A stretch of DNA of 64,000 bases from assembly GCA_905206805.1 (NCBI GenBank), contig CAJLIR010000005.1, forward strand, positions 1 through 64,000, written 5' to 3'. Every line of letters begins with the position of its first letter. The stretch's first letter is position 1. Position numbers and translations under genes: made by a program. This document shows positions 25,977 through 34,588 of the stretch, piece after piece. The stretch is from an uncultured Caryophanales bacterium. GTDB taxonomy: Bacteria; Bacillota_I; Bacilli_A; RF39; UBA660. Below the pieces are notes generated by a model. That model was not told the DNA's origin. It did no database searches and was given only the letters and a program-made list of their open reading frames with translations.

Positions 25977-26651
25977 TTACAAAATATGCTTCTTATTTGT
26001 TGCAAATAAATTCCAAGGATAAAAATCAGGTTTTTCTATTTCAAAAAACATTTGAGTACCAGTTGTGGGATGAAAAAATGATAAAGAGTAAGATAACAAA
26101 GCAATCTGTTCGCCTACTTTAGCATTTTTATTATAACGTTGGTCACCATATAAAGCGTGATTACGCGATGAAAATTGAACACGAATTTGATGTGATCTTC
26201 CAGTAACCAAATCAATATCAACTAATGATAAATTATTTTGATAATCAAGCACTTTATAATTTAAAATTGATTCTTTCCCAAGATCAGAAACAATAGTTGT
26301 ATTAGTTTTTGAATTCTTTAGTAATTTATCAGTAAATGTTCCAACATTTTTAGATAATTTTCCTTCCACTACTGCATAGTATTTTTTAGTCATTTTTCCA
26401 AGTCTAACCTGCTCACTTAATCTTGAAGCAGCTTTACTAGTTTTAGCAAAAACCATAATGCCACTAACAGGTCTATCTAGTCTATGAACTAATCCTAAAT
26501 AAACATTACCTGGTTTGTTATATTTTTCCTTTAAATAATCTTTTAAAATAGATAGTAAATCAGAATCATTACTTGAATCAAGTTGAACTGGAACATTTTT
26601 AGGTTTTACAACAACTAAAATATGATTATCTTCATATAAAATTTTAATCAT
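25977..26651 (-). CDS. RluA/RluD-family RNA pseudouridine synthase
   Basis: 224 residues with catalytic Asp in HRLDRPVSGIMVFAKT and the family motif LVTGRSHQIRVQF. No N-terminal S4 domain, so it is the short form; the substrate RNA cannot be told from sequence. The start overlaps the end of the methyltransferase gene by 8 bases. Confidence 0.9.
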   Translation of the reverse strand: MIKILYEDNHILVVVKPKNVPVQLDSSNDSDLLSILKDYLKEKYNKPGNVYLGLVHRLDRPVSGIMVFAKTSKAASRLSEQVRLGKMTKKYYAVVEGKLSKNVGTFTDKLLKNSKTNTTIVSDLGKESILNYKVLDYQNNLSLVDIDLVTGRSHQIRVQFSSRNHALYGDQRYNKNAKVGEQIALLSYSLSFFHPTTGTQMFFEIEKPDFYPWNLFATNKKHIL

Positions 26652-27519
26652 CTATATCAAATCTCCCATATATTCCACAAGGTAAAACTAAATTATTATT
26701 AGAAATTGGAAGTCCTACCTCACCAGCTGTTACCTTTCCATTAGGAAATTTTTTTAAAACCGTTATTTTTAATATATTTTCCAAAACAGTACTAGAAATA
26801 CCAGTAGTATAAGAATTTATTAACATAAAAAGTGGTTTATCGCTTAAAATCTTCATACAAGAAATAATTAAATTATAAATATTATCTTCAAATTTCCATA
26901 CTTCACCATTTGGACCTCTTCCATAACTAGGAGGATCCATAATTATAACGTCATATTTATTACCACGACGTGCTTCTCTTTCAACAAATTTTAAGCAATC
27001 ATCAACAATAAATCTAATTTTATTATTTTCTAACTTAGATAAATGCATATTCTCTTTTGCCCACTCAATCATACCACGTGATGCATCAACGTGGACAACA
27101 GTTTCAGCACCAGCATAAGAACAAGCCATAGTTGCGCCACCAGTATATGCAAATAAATTGAGCACCTTAATTTTTCTTCCACTATTTCTTATCTTGTCAA
27201 TCATATAATCCCAGTTAACAGCTTGTTCTGGAAAAAGCCCTGTATGCTTAAAATTTGTAGGACTCACTTTAAAAGTTAAATCACCATAGCTAACTGTCCA
27301 ATGATCCGGTAAATTTTTTAAAAATTGCCACGATCCACCACCTTTACTACTTCTGTGATAAAAGCCGTCAGGATTATTCCATTTTTTATTATTTGTATCA
27401 ATTGGCCATAAAGCTTGAGGATCAGGTCTTCTTAACATAACATCCTTCCACATTTCTAGCTTTTCGCCGTTACCAGCATCAATTATTTTATAATCAATCC
27501 AATTATTGCTTAAACGCAT
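26644..27519 (-). CDS. RlmI/RlmK-like class I rRNA methyltransferase
   Basis: 291 residues from ATG 27519 (GGAAGTGA site). It has the SAM-binding LNLFAYTGGATMACSYAGAE motif, the VHVDAS acidic loop and the catalytic DPPSYGRGPNGE segment of the 23S rRNA m5C/m7G methyltransferase family. It lacks the N-terminal PUA domain of RlmI, so it resembles the short SAM-dependent forms of Bacillota. Confidence 0.87.
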   Translation of the reverse strand: MRLSNNWIDYKIIDAGNGEKLEMWKDVMLRRPDPQALWPIDTNNKKWNNPDGFYHRSSKGGGSWQFLKNLPDHWTVSYGDLTFKVSPTNFKHTGLFPEQAVNWDYMIDKIRNSGRKIKVLNLFAYTGGATMACSYAGAETVVHVDASRGMIEWAKENMHLSKLENNKIRFIVDDCLKFVEREARRGNKYDVIIMDPPSYGRGPNGEVWKFEDNIYNLIISCMKILSDKPLFMLINSYTTGISSTVLENILKITVLKKFPNGKVTAGEVGLPISNNNLVLPCGIYGRFDIDD

Positions 27520-27523
27520 TATA

Positions 27524-28291
27524 TCACTTCCTTTTTCTATTATATAATACTTGTATTCCTTTAACAATTAAATATATTAAAACAATAGGTGTTACAAAAA
27601 TTAAAACAAGATCAGAAACTACTGTAAAAGAACATAAAAACCCAGATAAAGCATCCGATGAGCCAATTTGACATTCAGTTCCCGTAAATAAAACAAATAA
27701 AGCACATAATATATCAATAATTATAATAGGCATCATTATTCTTACAAAAAACCAATTTTCATCTTGAATTTTATTTTTTTTAAGTTTAGAAACAGTTTTA
27801 GCTTCATCAATACTCAAAAACTTTTTATCAGGTAAATTCTCTAATTTATCTAATATTATTTTCTTATATATATCTAAACATCTATTTAAATCATTATAAA
27901 CTATTGAAGTAATAATTTTATCATTAAATCGCTTTTCAATTTTATTTTTTAACTCATTAAATTCATCTTCAATTTCTTCACTAGTTTTTTTATTAATAAA
28001 AAATTCCCCAGATTCTGAATTTTTTGTTTTATCAGAATAAAATTCATATTCGTCTTTAATATTTAAACTATTTTTTAACATTGAAATAACTATTTCATCT
28101 TGATTTTCAATAAAAAAACTATCCATATCTTTTTTTAATAAATCAATTTTTTCTTCTTTTTCCTTAACCATTGTATTAAATTTTTTCTTAGTTAATTCTA
28201 TTCTTTTATTTTCGAAATCTTTTTTTAATTTATTTAATTCATTAAGAGCCAAATTATACTCTAATCTTTTTTCTTCATATTTTGTTAACAC
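27524..28291 (-). CDS. Coiled-coil membrane protein of unknown function
   Basis: 255 residues. The first 110 form a charged coiled coil (RLEYNLALNELNKLKKDFEN...), followed by a helical middle and two C-terminal membrane segments (about residues 180-200 and 218-245). No family recognised. It is four bases upstream of the methyltransferase gene, hence probably the same transcript. Confidence 0.6.
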   Translation of the reverse strand: MLTKYEEKRLEYNLALNELNKLKKDFENKRIELTKKKFNTMVKEKEEKIDLLKKDMDSFFIENQDEIVISMLKNSLNIKDEYEFYSDKTKNSESGEFFINKKTSEEIEDEFNELKNKIEKRFNDKIITSIVYNDLNRCLDIYKKIILDKLENLPDKKFLSIDEAKTVSKLKKNKIQDENWFFVRIMMPIIIIDILCALFVLFTGTECQIGSSDALSGFLCSFTVVSDLVLIFVTPIVLIYLIVKGIQVLYNRKRK

Positions 28292-28391
28292 AATATCACC
28301 TCTATCAAGTAATTACTATTATTATATCAATAAATGATGAAAAAAAATCATTAGGAACAAAAATTATAATATATTAGACATTTATTTACAA

Positions 28392-28421
28392 AAAACTCCA
28401 TAAAATAAATTTACGGAGTTC
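28392..28421 (-). terminator. Terminator after rpsI
   Basis: AACTCCGTAAA/TATGGAGTT hairpin followed by TTTTTT on the minus strand. Confidence 0.85.
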
Positions 28422-28437
28422 AAAAGAAATATATATC

Positions 28438-28851
28438 CTATCTTTTTGAGAATTGTGGAGCTCTACGAGCAGCTTTAAGTCCTGGTTTCTTACGTTCTTT
28501 ACTTCTAGAATCTCTAGTAATAAGACCAGCTCTTTTTAATGTAATTCTAAAACTGTTTTCTTTACCTTCATTAACTTTATCATACATAAGTAATGCTCTT
28601 GCAATTCCTAAACGAGTTGCTTCACATTGACCACTAAATCCACCACCTGTTACATTAACTGTGATATCAAAAGTTTCTTCTGTATTTGTAGCTACTAAAG
28701 GTTGTTTTAAATTCATAATATTTGTTTCATATGGAAAATATTCATTAACATCAACACCATTAACAATAATTTTTCCTTTTCCAGGAACCATCTTAACTTG
28801 AGCTATAGATGATTTTCTTCTTCCTGTACCAATAAATACTCTTTTTTCCAT
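28438..28851 (-). CDS. rpsI: 30S ribosomal protein S9
   Basis: 137 residues, full length. TGRRKSSIAQVKMVPGKGKI at the start and the basic tail DSRSKERKKPGLKAARRAPQ ending FSKR, which reaches the P-site tRNA. Ten bases after rplM in the universal L13-S9 operon. Confidence 0.98.
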   Translation of the reverse strand: MEKRVFIGTGRRKSSIAQVKMVPGKGKIIVNGVDVNEYFPYETNIMNLKQPLVATNTEETFDITVNVTGGGFSGQCEATRLGIARALLMYDKVNEGKENSFRITLKRAGLITRDSRSKERKKPGLKAARRAPQFSKR

Positions 28852-28861
28852 TAAAACCCTC

Positions 28862-29296
28862 CTAATTAGCTTTCATTTCTGTTGGTTTTTGAGCAGCATG
28901 TGGATGTTCGCTACCTTCATATACAAATAATTTTTTGTACATTGCTCTACCAAGTCTTCCCTTAGGAAGCATACCTTTTACAGCTCTCTCAATCATTTCA
29001 ACTGGATAATTTTCTTTCATTTCTCTAGCAGTTCTTTCTCTTAATCCACCAGTATATCCACTATGATTATAATAAATCTTATCATCAAGTTTATTTCCTG
29101 TTAAATTAATTTTTGAAGCATTTACAACGATTACATAATCACCACAATCAACATTTGGTGTATAAGTTGTTTTATGCTTTCCACGTAATACATGAGCTAC
29201 TTTAGTTGCTAGACGTCCTAAATTAACATCAGTGGCATCAATAACATACCAGTTACGTGATACTTCTTGTGCTTTTTGCATATAAGTATTTTTCAT
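28862..29296 (-). CDS. rplM: 50S ribosomal protein L13
   Basis: 144 residues with WYVIDATDVNLGRLAT, HVLRGKHKTTYTPNVDCGDYV and KGMLPKGRLGRAMYKKL. Its long leader (29297-29440) probably carries the autoregulatory structure. Confidence 0.98.
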   Translation of the reverse strand: MKNTYMQKAQEVSRNWYVIDATDVNLGRLATKVAHVLRGKHKTTYTPNVDCGDYVIVVNASKINLTGNKLDDKIYYNHSGYTGGLRERTAREMKENYPVEMIERAVKGMLPKGRLGRAMYKKLFVYEGSEHPHAAQKPTEMKAN

Positions 29297-29299
29297 AAA

Positions 29300-29375
29300 T
29301 CTTTTCCCTTCCTTACTTTAAAGATTAAGCGAGTGGTCCCAACACCCACTTATATGGGATATAAAAAATGTACCA
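29300..29375 (-). promoter_or_regulatory. Candidate L13 leader
   Basis: Minus-strand leader of rplM with alternative stems: CCCA/TGGG around 29350-29365 and AGTGG/CCACT around 29330-29352. L13 operons of Bacillota commonly carry such an autoregulatory leader. Pairing seen by eye only. Confidence 0.4.
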
Positions 29376-29446
29376 ACTAAAATATTACTAAAAAACATAT
29401 AAAAAGTCAATAAAAAAGCTTATTTTTTATAATTTTTCACAAATTT

Positions 29447-30178
29447 TTATTCATAATACACATTTTTTAAATATAATCCACAAGCAGGCGCAGTTTTTTT
29501 TGCCTTTCTTCTATCTTCATATTCAAAAATTTTAGGAATTTCTAAAACATCAGTTTTTCCTTCACCAACGCTAATAATTGTTCCAACCATATTTCTAACC
29601 ATATATCTTAAAAAACCATTGCCAACAAAATTTATACACAAAATATCATTATCTACAGTTATATTTATATCATATATTTCTCTTACAAAATCAGTAATTT
29701 CATCAGTTGTTTTAACAAATGATTTAAAGTTATGAATACCCTTAAAATAATTTAAAGCAAGATGCATTTTTTGAATATCTAAAGGATTATTGTACTGATA
29801 AATATAATTTCTATCAAAAGGATTATATTCTCCTAAATTAATTTTATATACATATTCTTTTTTTATAACAGAAAAACGAGCATGAAAATTACTATCAACC
29901 CTCTTAACCTCTTTTACATATATATCACCATTAATTAAACTATTTATTGCTTTTTTTAAACTATCAGTTGGAATATCTAAATTCATATCAAAATGAGCAT
30001 ATTGATTTATTGCGTGGACAAAAGAATCAGTTCTTCCACTAGCACTTATACTAATTTTTTCTTTTGAAATTCTAGATAAAACATTTTCAAGTTCTCCCTG
30101 AATAGTTCTTTTATTTGGCTGTTTTTGATATCCATAAAAATTACTTCCATCATAAGAAAATCTTATTAAATAACGCAT
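29447..30178 (-). CDS. truA: tRNA pseudouridine synthase A
   Basis: 243 residues. Catalytic Asp in SGRTDSFVHAINQ, with YDGSNFYGYQKQP at the start and FLRYMVRNMVGT near the end. Converts U38-40 of tRNA anticodon arms to pseudouridine. Located between ecfT and rplM, as in many Bacillota. Confidence 0.96.
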   Translation of the reverse strand: MRYLIRFSYDGSNFYGYQKQPNKRTIQGELENVLSRISKEKISISASGRTDSFVHAINQYAHFDMNLDIPTDSLKKAINSLINGDIYVKEVKRVDSNFHARFSVIKKEYVYKINLGEYNPFDRNYIYQYNNPLDIQKMHLALNYFKGIHNFKSFVKTTDEITDFVREIYDINITVDNDILCINFVGNGFLRYMVRNMVGTIISVGEGKTDVLEIPKIFEYEDRRKAKKTAPACGLYLKNVYYE

Positions 30179-30930
30179 TAATATATTCCTTTCATTATTA
30201 AAATAATTATCAACATAAAATGCAAACTCAACATATATGCATCCATTTTACTATAGCCATAGTTATAAAAATCAGTTCTAGTAGAATTTGAATTATAAAG
30301 TTTTAAATACATTGTATCAGATAAATTGTCTGCACACTTAAATGTTTTTATAAAAACTGGAATTATAATACTTTTTATATATGATATTTTTAAAGAAAAA
30401 CTCAAGTTTTTAAAACTAATTCCCCTAGTTTCATAACACTTAATAATCTTTTTTAAAGTTTCAAAAACAACTGGAATAAATGAAATCGCAAGCGTTAATA
30501 TTAATGCTAAAGAATTAACTGGAACTTTAAAAATTTTAAGAGGTGATAATATATGTTCTAAACCATAAATAAGCTCTTCCTTAGTTGTAGTTAAAGTAAG
30601 AATTGATGAATAAAGAACAATAAAAATTAAGCGTAAAGATAATATTATTGATGTATTAATACTAGTATGACATAAAAAATTTATTAAAAATATAAAAATT
30701 ATAAATGGCGATAAACTAAGTAATATTTTAAAATATATTTTAAAGGAAATATTACTTAATAACATCGCAACAATTAAAATAATTGAAAGTATAAAGTTAA
30801 ACTGAATACTATTATCAACAAAAGTAAGAATTAAAAAAATCAAAACACATAAAATTTTAGATGTAGGGTTCATTTTTCTTAAACTAGATGAAACATCACA
30901 AAAATTATTTATAGAAATATTATCTAACAT
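30178..30930 (-). CDS. ecfT: ECF transporter transmembrane subunit EcfT
   Basis: 250 residues from ATG 30930 with five to six membrane helices and the coupling-helix segment CYETRGISFKNL that contacts the ATPases. The start overlaps the upstream ATPase gene by 11 bases; the longer ORF start at 30978 lies inside that gene. With EcfA1/EcfA2 it energises vitamin-binding S components encoded elsewhere. Confidence 0.93.
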   Translation of the reverse strand: MLDNISINNFCDVSSSLRKMNPTSKILCVLIFLILTFVDNSIQFNFILSIILIVAMLLSNISFKIYFKILLSLSPFIIFIFLINFLCHTSINTSIILSLRLIFIVLYSSILTLTTTKEELIYGLEHILSPLKIFKVPVNSLALILTLAISFIPVVFETLKKIIKCYETRGISFKNLSFSLKISYIKSIIIPVFIKTFKCADNLSDTMYLKLYNSNSTRTDFYNYGYSKMDAYMLSLHFMLIIILIMKGIY

Positions 30931-31756
30931 ATCTATATATATCCTTAAGTAAGTCGTTGATCTCATCTCTATATCCAATTTTAATATTTTTCTTATTTAA
31001 AACAATTGTCGAAAATTTAATAGTATTAGGTATTGATAAATCGTATTTTTCTAATAAATCAATATTTTTGAATACATCATACTTATTTCCAGAAATCAGA
31101 ATTTTTCCCTCATTCATAATAACAACTTGATCAGATACTCTATTAATAAATTCAACATCACGACTAATTACAATAACAGTTTTATTAAAATTATTTTTTA
31201 AATTTTTAATCAATCTTTCAATATTTCTAACACTTTTATGATCCAAACCTTTTGTTGGTTCATCTAAAACGATAATATCATTATCCAATAAAATTGTTGA
31301 CGCAATTGTAAGTTTTCTCATTTCACCAGTACTTAAAGTTAAAGGATTTGAAAGTAGGTAATCAGAACTTAAACCAACTAAATCTAACACTTCTATTATT
31401 TTATCATCACTAATGGTTTTACCTAAAAACTTAAAGGAATAAGTTAATTCTTCCTTAACAGTTGAATTGAAAATTTGATCTTCACTATTCTGTGTTACAT
31501 AGCCAATTTTATTTTTTAAAGAATTATCATCATATAAATGTTTCTTATTTATTACAATATCACCTATTGTAACTTTACCACTTGTTGGAGTAATAATGCC
31601 ACACATAACCTCTACAAGAGTTGTTTTTCCACTACCACTTTTGCCAGTTATACCAACTATAGTATTACTTTTTATACCAAGTTTTATTGAATCCAAAACT
31701 TTTAACTTGGATTTTTTATCATAATAAAAATTTACATTATCAAATTTTACTTCCAT
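30920..31756 (-). CDS. ecfA2: ECF transporter ATPase (second copy, EcfA2-like)
   Basis: 278 residues: Walker A GITGKSGSGKTTL, signature LSTGEMRKL, Walker B IIVLDEPTKGLD. The C-terminal 40 residues form the dimerisation region typical of EcfA proteins. Overlaps both neighbours, indicating one transcription unit. Confidence 0.93.
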   Translation of the reverse strand: MEVKFDNVNFYYDKKSKLKVLDSIKLGIKSNTIVGITGKSGSGKTTLVEVMCGIITPTSGKVTIGDIVINKKHLYDDNSLKNKIGYVTQNSEDQIFNSTVKEELTYSFKFLGKTISDDKIIEVLDLVGLSSDYLLSNPLTLSTGEMRKLTIASTILLDNDIIVLDEPTKGLDHKSVRNIERLIKNLKNNFNKTVIVISRDVEFINRVSDQVVIMNEGKILISGNKYDVFKNIDLLEKYDLSIPNTIKFSTIVLNKKNIKIGYRDEINDLLKDIYRYVR

Positions 31757-32562
31757 AAAGTATCCACCATTTCTTCCATATTATATATTAGTTTATCAAG
31801 TAAATTATAATATTTTAATTTTATTGATAAATCAACCATAAAAGGCATTTCAAGACCTAATTTACTAAAAATTTTTTCAGATCTAAATAATGAATCATTA
31901 TAATCGTGACTAATTACGTTACCCTTATCCAATAATATTATCTTATTACCAAATAAAATATCCTCACCATTTTGTGTTACGTTAATAATGGTTACTTTAC
32001 TAGACATATTAATACTTTGCAAAATAGTCATTACTTTATTTAATTCATTTCTATCTAATGAATCAAACGCTTCATCAAAAATCAAAATTTGTGGTTTATA
32101 AACTAACACAGAAGCTAAATTAACTAAAGTTTTTTCCATATTATTTAAACTATTAATCGATTTATCAAGTAAATGATAAATACCAATTTTATTTGAAATT
32201 TCACACACTAAATCAATTATTTCAGTTTTATTATAATTCAAATTTGTAAGTGGAAAAGCAATATTGTCAAAAACTTTTTCAGCAATAAATTGCTCATTCA
32301 TATTATTCAACATAATACCCATATTTTTTCTAACTAAATTAAGATCAGATTTTAATTCACAATCATTTATTTTTATACTACCTTGATAATCTAATAATCC
32401 GGCTAGTATTTTAACTAAAGTGCTTTTCCCACTGCCATTAGTACCTATTAAAGAAACAAATTCCCCTTTTTCAATTTCTAAATTAAGATTAGAAAAAATT
32501 ATTTTATTTTCATAACTAAAATTTAATTTTTTCACATTTATTATACTAGTCAGTCTATCCAT
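31747..32562 (-). CDS. ecfA1: ECF transporter ATPase (EcfA1-like)
   Basis: 271 residues from ATG 32562 (AAGGTGA site; the GTG at 32571 is part of that site). Walker A LIGTNGSGKSTL and Walker B LIFDEAFDSLD. The signature motif is degenerate, SLNNMEKTLV where LSGGQ is expected; EcfA heterodimers often have one weak site, but this is an extreme case. Confidence 0.9.
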   Translation of the reverse strand: MDRLTSIINVKKLNFSYENKIIFSNLNLEIEKGEFVSLIGTNGSGKSTLVKILAGLLDYQGSIKINDCELKSDLNLVRKNMGIMLNNMNEQFIAEKVFDNIAFPLTNLNYNKTEIIDLVCEISNKIGIYHLLDKSINSLNNMEKTLVNLASVLVYKPQILIFDEAFDSLDRNELNKVMTILQSINMSSKVTIINVTQNGEDILFGNKIILLDKGNVISHDYNDSLFRSEKIFSKLGLEMPFMVDLSIKLKYYNLLDKLIYNMEEMVDTLWK

Positions 32563-32649
32563 TAAAATCACCTTAAAGGTTATTATAATATATATAAAAT
32601 TTTAAAACAATAAAAATTTAAAAAATTTAAAAAAAATGACTAATTTAAA

Positions 32650-33723
32650 TTAATCATTTTCTACCTCATTTTTCTTTCCCTTAATACCATCCAATTTTTG
32701 AGCTATATCATCTTCATAAAAACGGTAAGTTGCTAATAAAATTATTGTAACCGGTAAAGCAACTATTATTCCAAAAATACCTGCTAACTTTCCACCAGCA
32801 AAAACTGCAAATATAGTAAGTAACCCTGGTACATTATTTGTCTTACCATAAACACGTGGAGATATAATATAACCATCTATATTAGGGCAAACAAAAGCAA
32901 CTATAAGTGTTAAAATAAATAATTTTCTTGATACAAAGAAAGCTGTTACTGCCGCAATTATATTCGTAAAAATACCACCAAAATAAGGTATGACAGTTGT
33001 AACTGCGCTTAAAATACCAAGTAACAAATAATAAGGATGACCTATCAAAAAGAAAATAATAGTGTATTCAAAAAATTGAATTATTATAAATTTTTCAAGA
33101 CCAACAAAATATTGACTAACCTCATGATCAAGTCTTTCAACATACTTAAATGTTTTTTTATTTTTTCTCTTTAAAAATATTTTTACTTTCTTTCTTATTT
33201 TATCCATATCAGCTAACAAGTATATAGCAACTATAAAACAAATAATTACAAGTGTTAAAATATCTACTGATTTCATAATAACACCTAACGAAAAGTTACC
33301 AATTGACGCACCAAAATTACCCAAAATACTTTTAAAATCTCCTAAATACTCTTGTATATTATTTAAATCAACATTATAATCAGAAGAAATATTTAATACA
33401 AATTCCATTAACCAGTTAAATAATGAAATCAACTGATCTATTACAATTGGAATTAATAAAGAAGTTATTAAAATAATAAAACCAACTACTAAAATTACAA
33501 CTATAAATACTGCTAATCCTTTAGGAACATTTTTCTTAACTAACTTTTGAACAAAAGGATATAAAGCATAAGCAATCGCAAATGAAATTATAAGTGGAAT
33601 AATAATTGAAAATATTTTATTTAAAACTCCAGACCAAAAACCAAAAGTATTTATTACAAGAAAAATAATTAAAAGAGTTAACACTATATCAATAAGTTTA
33701 TAATTTAATTTTTCCTTTTCCAT
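32650..33723 (-). CDS. AI-2E family transporter (YtvI/PerM type)
   Basis: 357 residues from ATG 33723, five bases after GGAGG. Eight or so membrane segments, with the family pattern of two N-terminal helices, a long periplasm-like loop (residues 90-150) and the conserved PYFGGIFTNIIAAV and PRVYGKTNNVPGL segments. Family members export small molecules or Na+; the substrate is unknown here. Confidence 0.88.
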   Translation of the reverse strand: MEKEKLNYKLIDIVLTLLIIFLVINTFGFWSGVLNKIFSIIIPLIISFAIAYALYPFVQKLVKKNVPKGLAVFIVVILVVGFIILITSLLIPIVIDQLISLFNWLMEFVLNISSDYNVDLNNIQEYLGDFKSILGNFGASIGNFSLGVIMKSVDILTLVIICFIVAIYLLADMDKIRKKVKIFLKRKNKKTFKYVERLDHEVSQYFVGLEKFIIIQFFEYTIIFFLIGHPYYLLLGILSAVTTVIPYFGGIFTNIIAAVTAFFVSRKLFILTLIVAFVCPNIDGYIISPRVYGKTNNVPGLLTIFAVFAGGKLAGIFGIIVALPVTIILLATYRFYEDDIAQKLDGIKGKKNEVEND

Positions 33724-33841
33724 ATATTCCTCCATATATTATCTTGGATTTATTATACTATTTATTTTCATCATTTAATAGTATTTAATAAAACAAAAGA
33801 ACAAAAAAATCGAAATTATAATAGATAATTTGACATTTATT

Positions 33842-33868
33842 TACAAAAAAACTGCATTAAGCAGCTTT
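33842..33868 (-). terminator. Terminator overlapping the glucosaminidase-like stop codon
   Basis: AGCTGC-TTAAT-GCAGTT with a seven-T run on the minus strand. Confidence 0.75.
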
Positions 33869-34498
33869 AATTTTTTCAACATAAGAATTTACATTATATG
33901 ACCAAGATTTACTTTCAGCATACTTAGAATTCATCTCTTCTGCTGTTTTTAAACCTTGCAAATAATAATTATAATAAATATTATCTATATAACCTATTAT
34001 ACCCTCATCAAGCGTATTATAAGCTTTATATGCTCCACCATTACATCCAGGGCTACCTTTTTGTCCACCTACATTGTTACACGCTTTAACCAAATAACTA
34101 CAATCCCACTTACAACCTGTTTCTTGTAAAGTTATCGCAACCATCAAATATGGATCTAGGCCAAGTTCTAATGAATGAGTTGCAAAAATTTCACCCTTAC
34201 CTGCTAATGTTGAATTTAATGACCTATTTAACTTATCCGTAAGTTCTTGCATAGTTAATCCATCATATACAATCTTACCAGTTGTATTTTGATATACAAC
34301 ATCTTCTATAATTTGGTTTGATGTCACAAATAATGAATTATTAATTTGCTCTAACGAATTATTACTTGCTAATTTCATAGAATCATTAATTTCTTTTTTA
34401 TACAATGTAAATCTCGAATATATAAACGTTAAAATTAAATATATCATTAATAATGATATAAGTACAATAACTCTTTTTTGAATTTTATTTATTATCAT
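33857..34498 (-). CDS. Membrane-anchored glucosaminidase/lysozyme-like protein
   Basis: 213 residues: an N-terminal membrane anchor (residues 10-27), a spacer, then a lysozyme-like domain with FATHSLELGLDPYLMVAITL, QETG (likely catalytic Glu), NNVGGQKGSPGC and the YNTLDEGIIGYIDNIYYNYY closing segment. Probably cleaves peptidoglycan glycan strands outside the membrane. Four Cys residues could form disulfides. The exact GH family is uncertain. Confidence 0.7.
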   Translation of the reverse strand: MIINKIQKRVIVLISLLMIYLILTFIYSRFTLYKKEINDSMKLASNNSLEQINNSLFVTSNQIIEDVVYQNTTGKIVYDGLTMQELTDKLNRSLNSTLAGKGEIFATHSLELGLDPYLMVAITLQETGCKWDCSYLVKACNNVGGQKGSPGCNGGAYKAYNTLDEGIIGYIDNIYYNYYLQGLKTAEEMNSKYAESKSWSYNVNSYVEKIKAA

Positions 34499-34588
34499 TC
34501 AGTCACCTTTTCTAAAAAGACAAGATAGATTGTACCACAAATATACTCAAAATGTCAAATTATGTCTAAAATTAGTATTAATACAAAA

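Noticed and set aside
29300..29375. T-box riboswitch upstream of rplM
   Set aside because: No T-box consensus or antiterminator is present; an L13-type leader is the better explanation.
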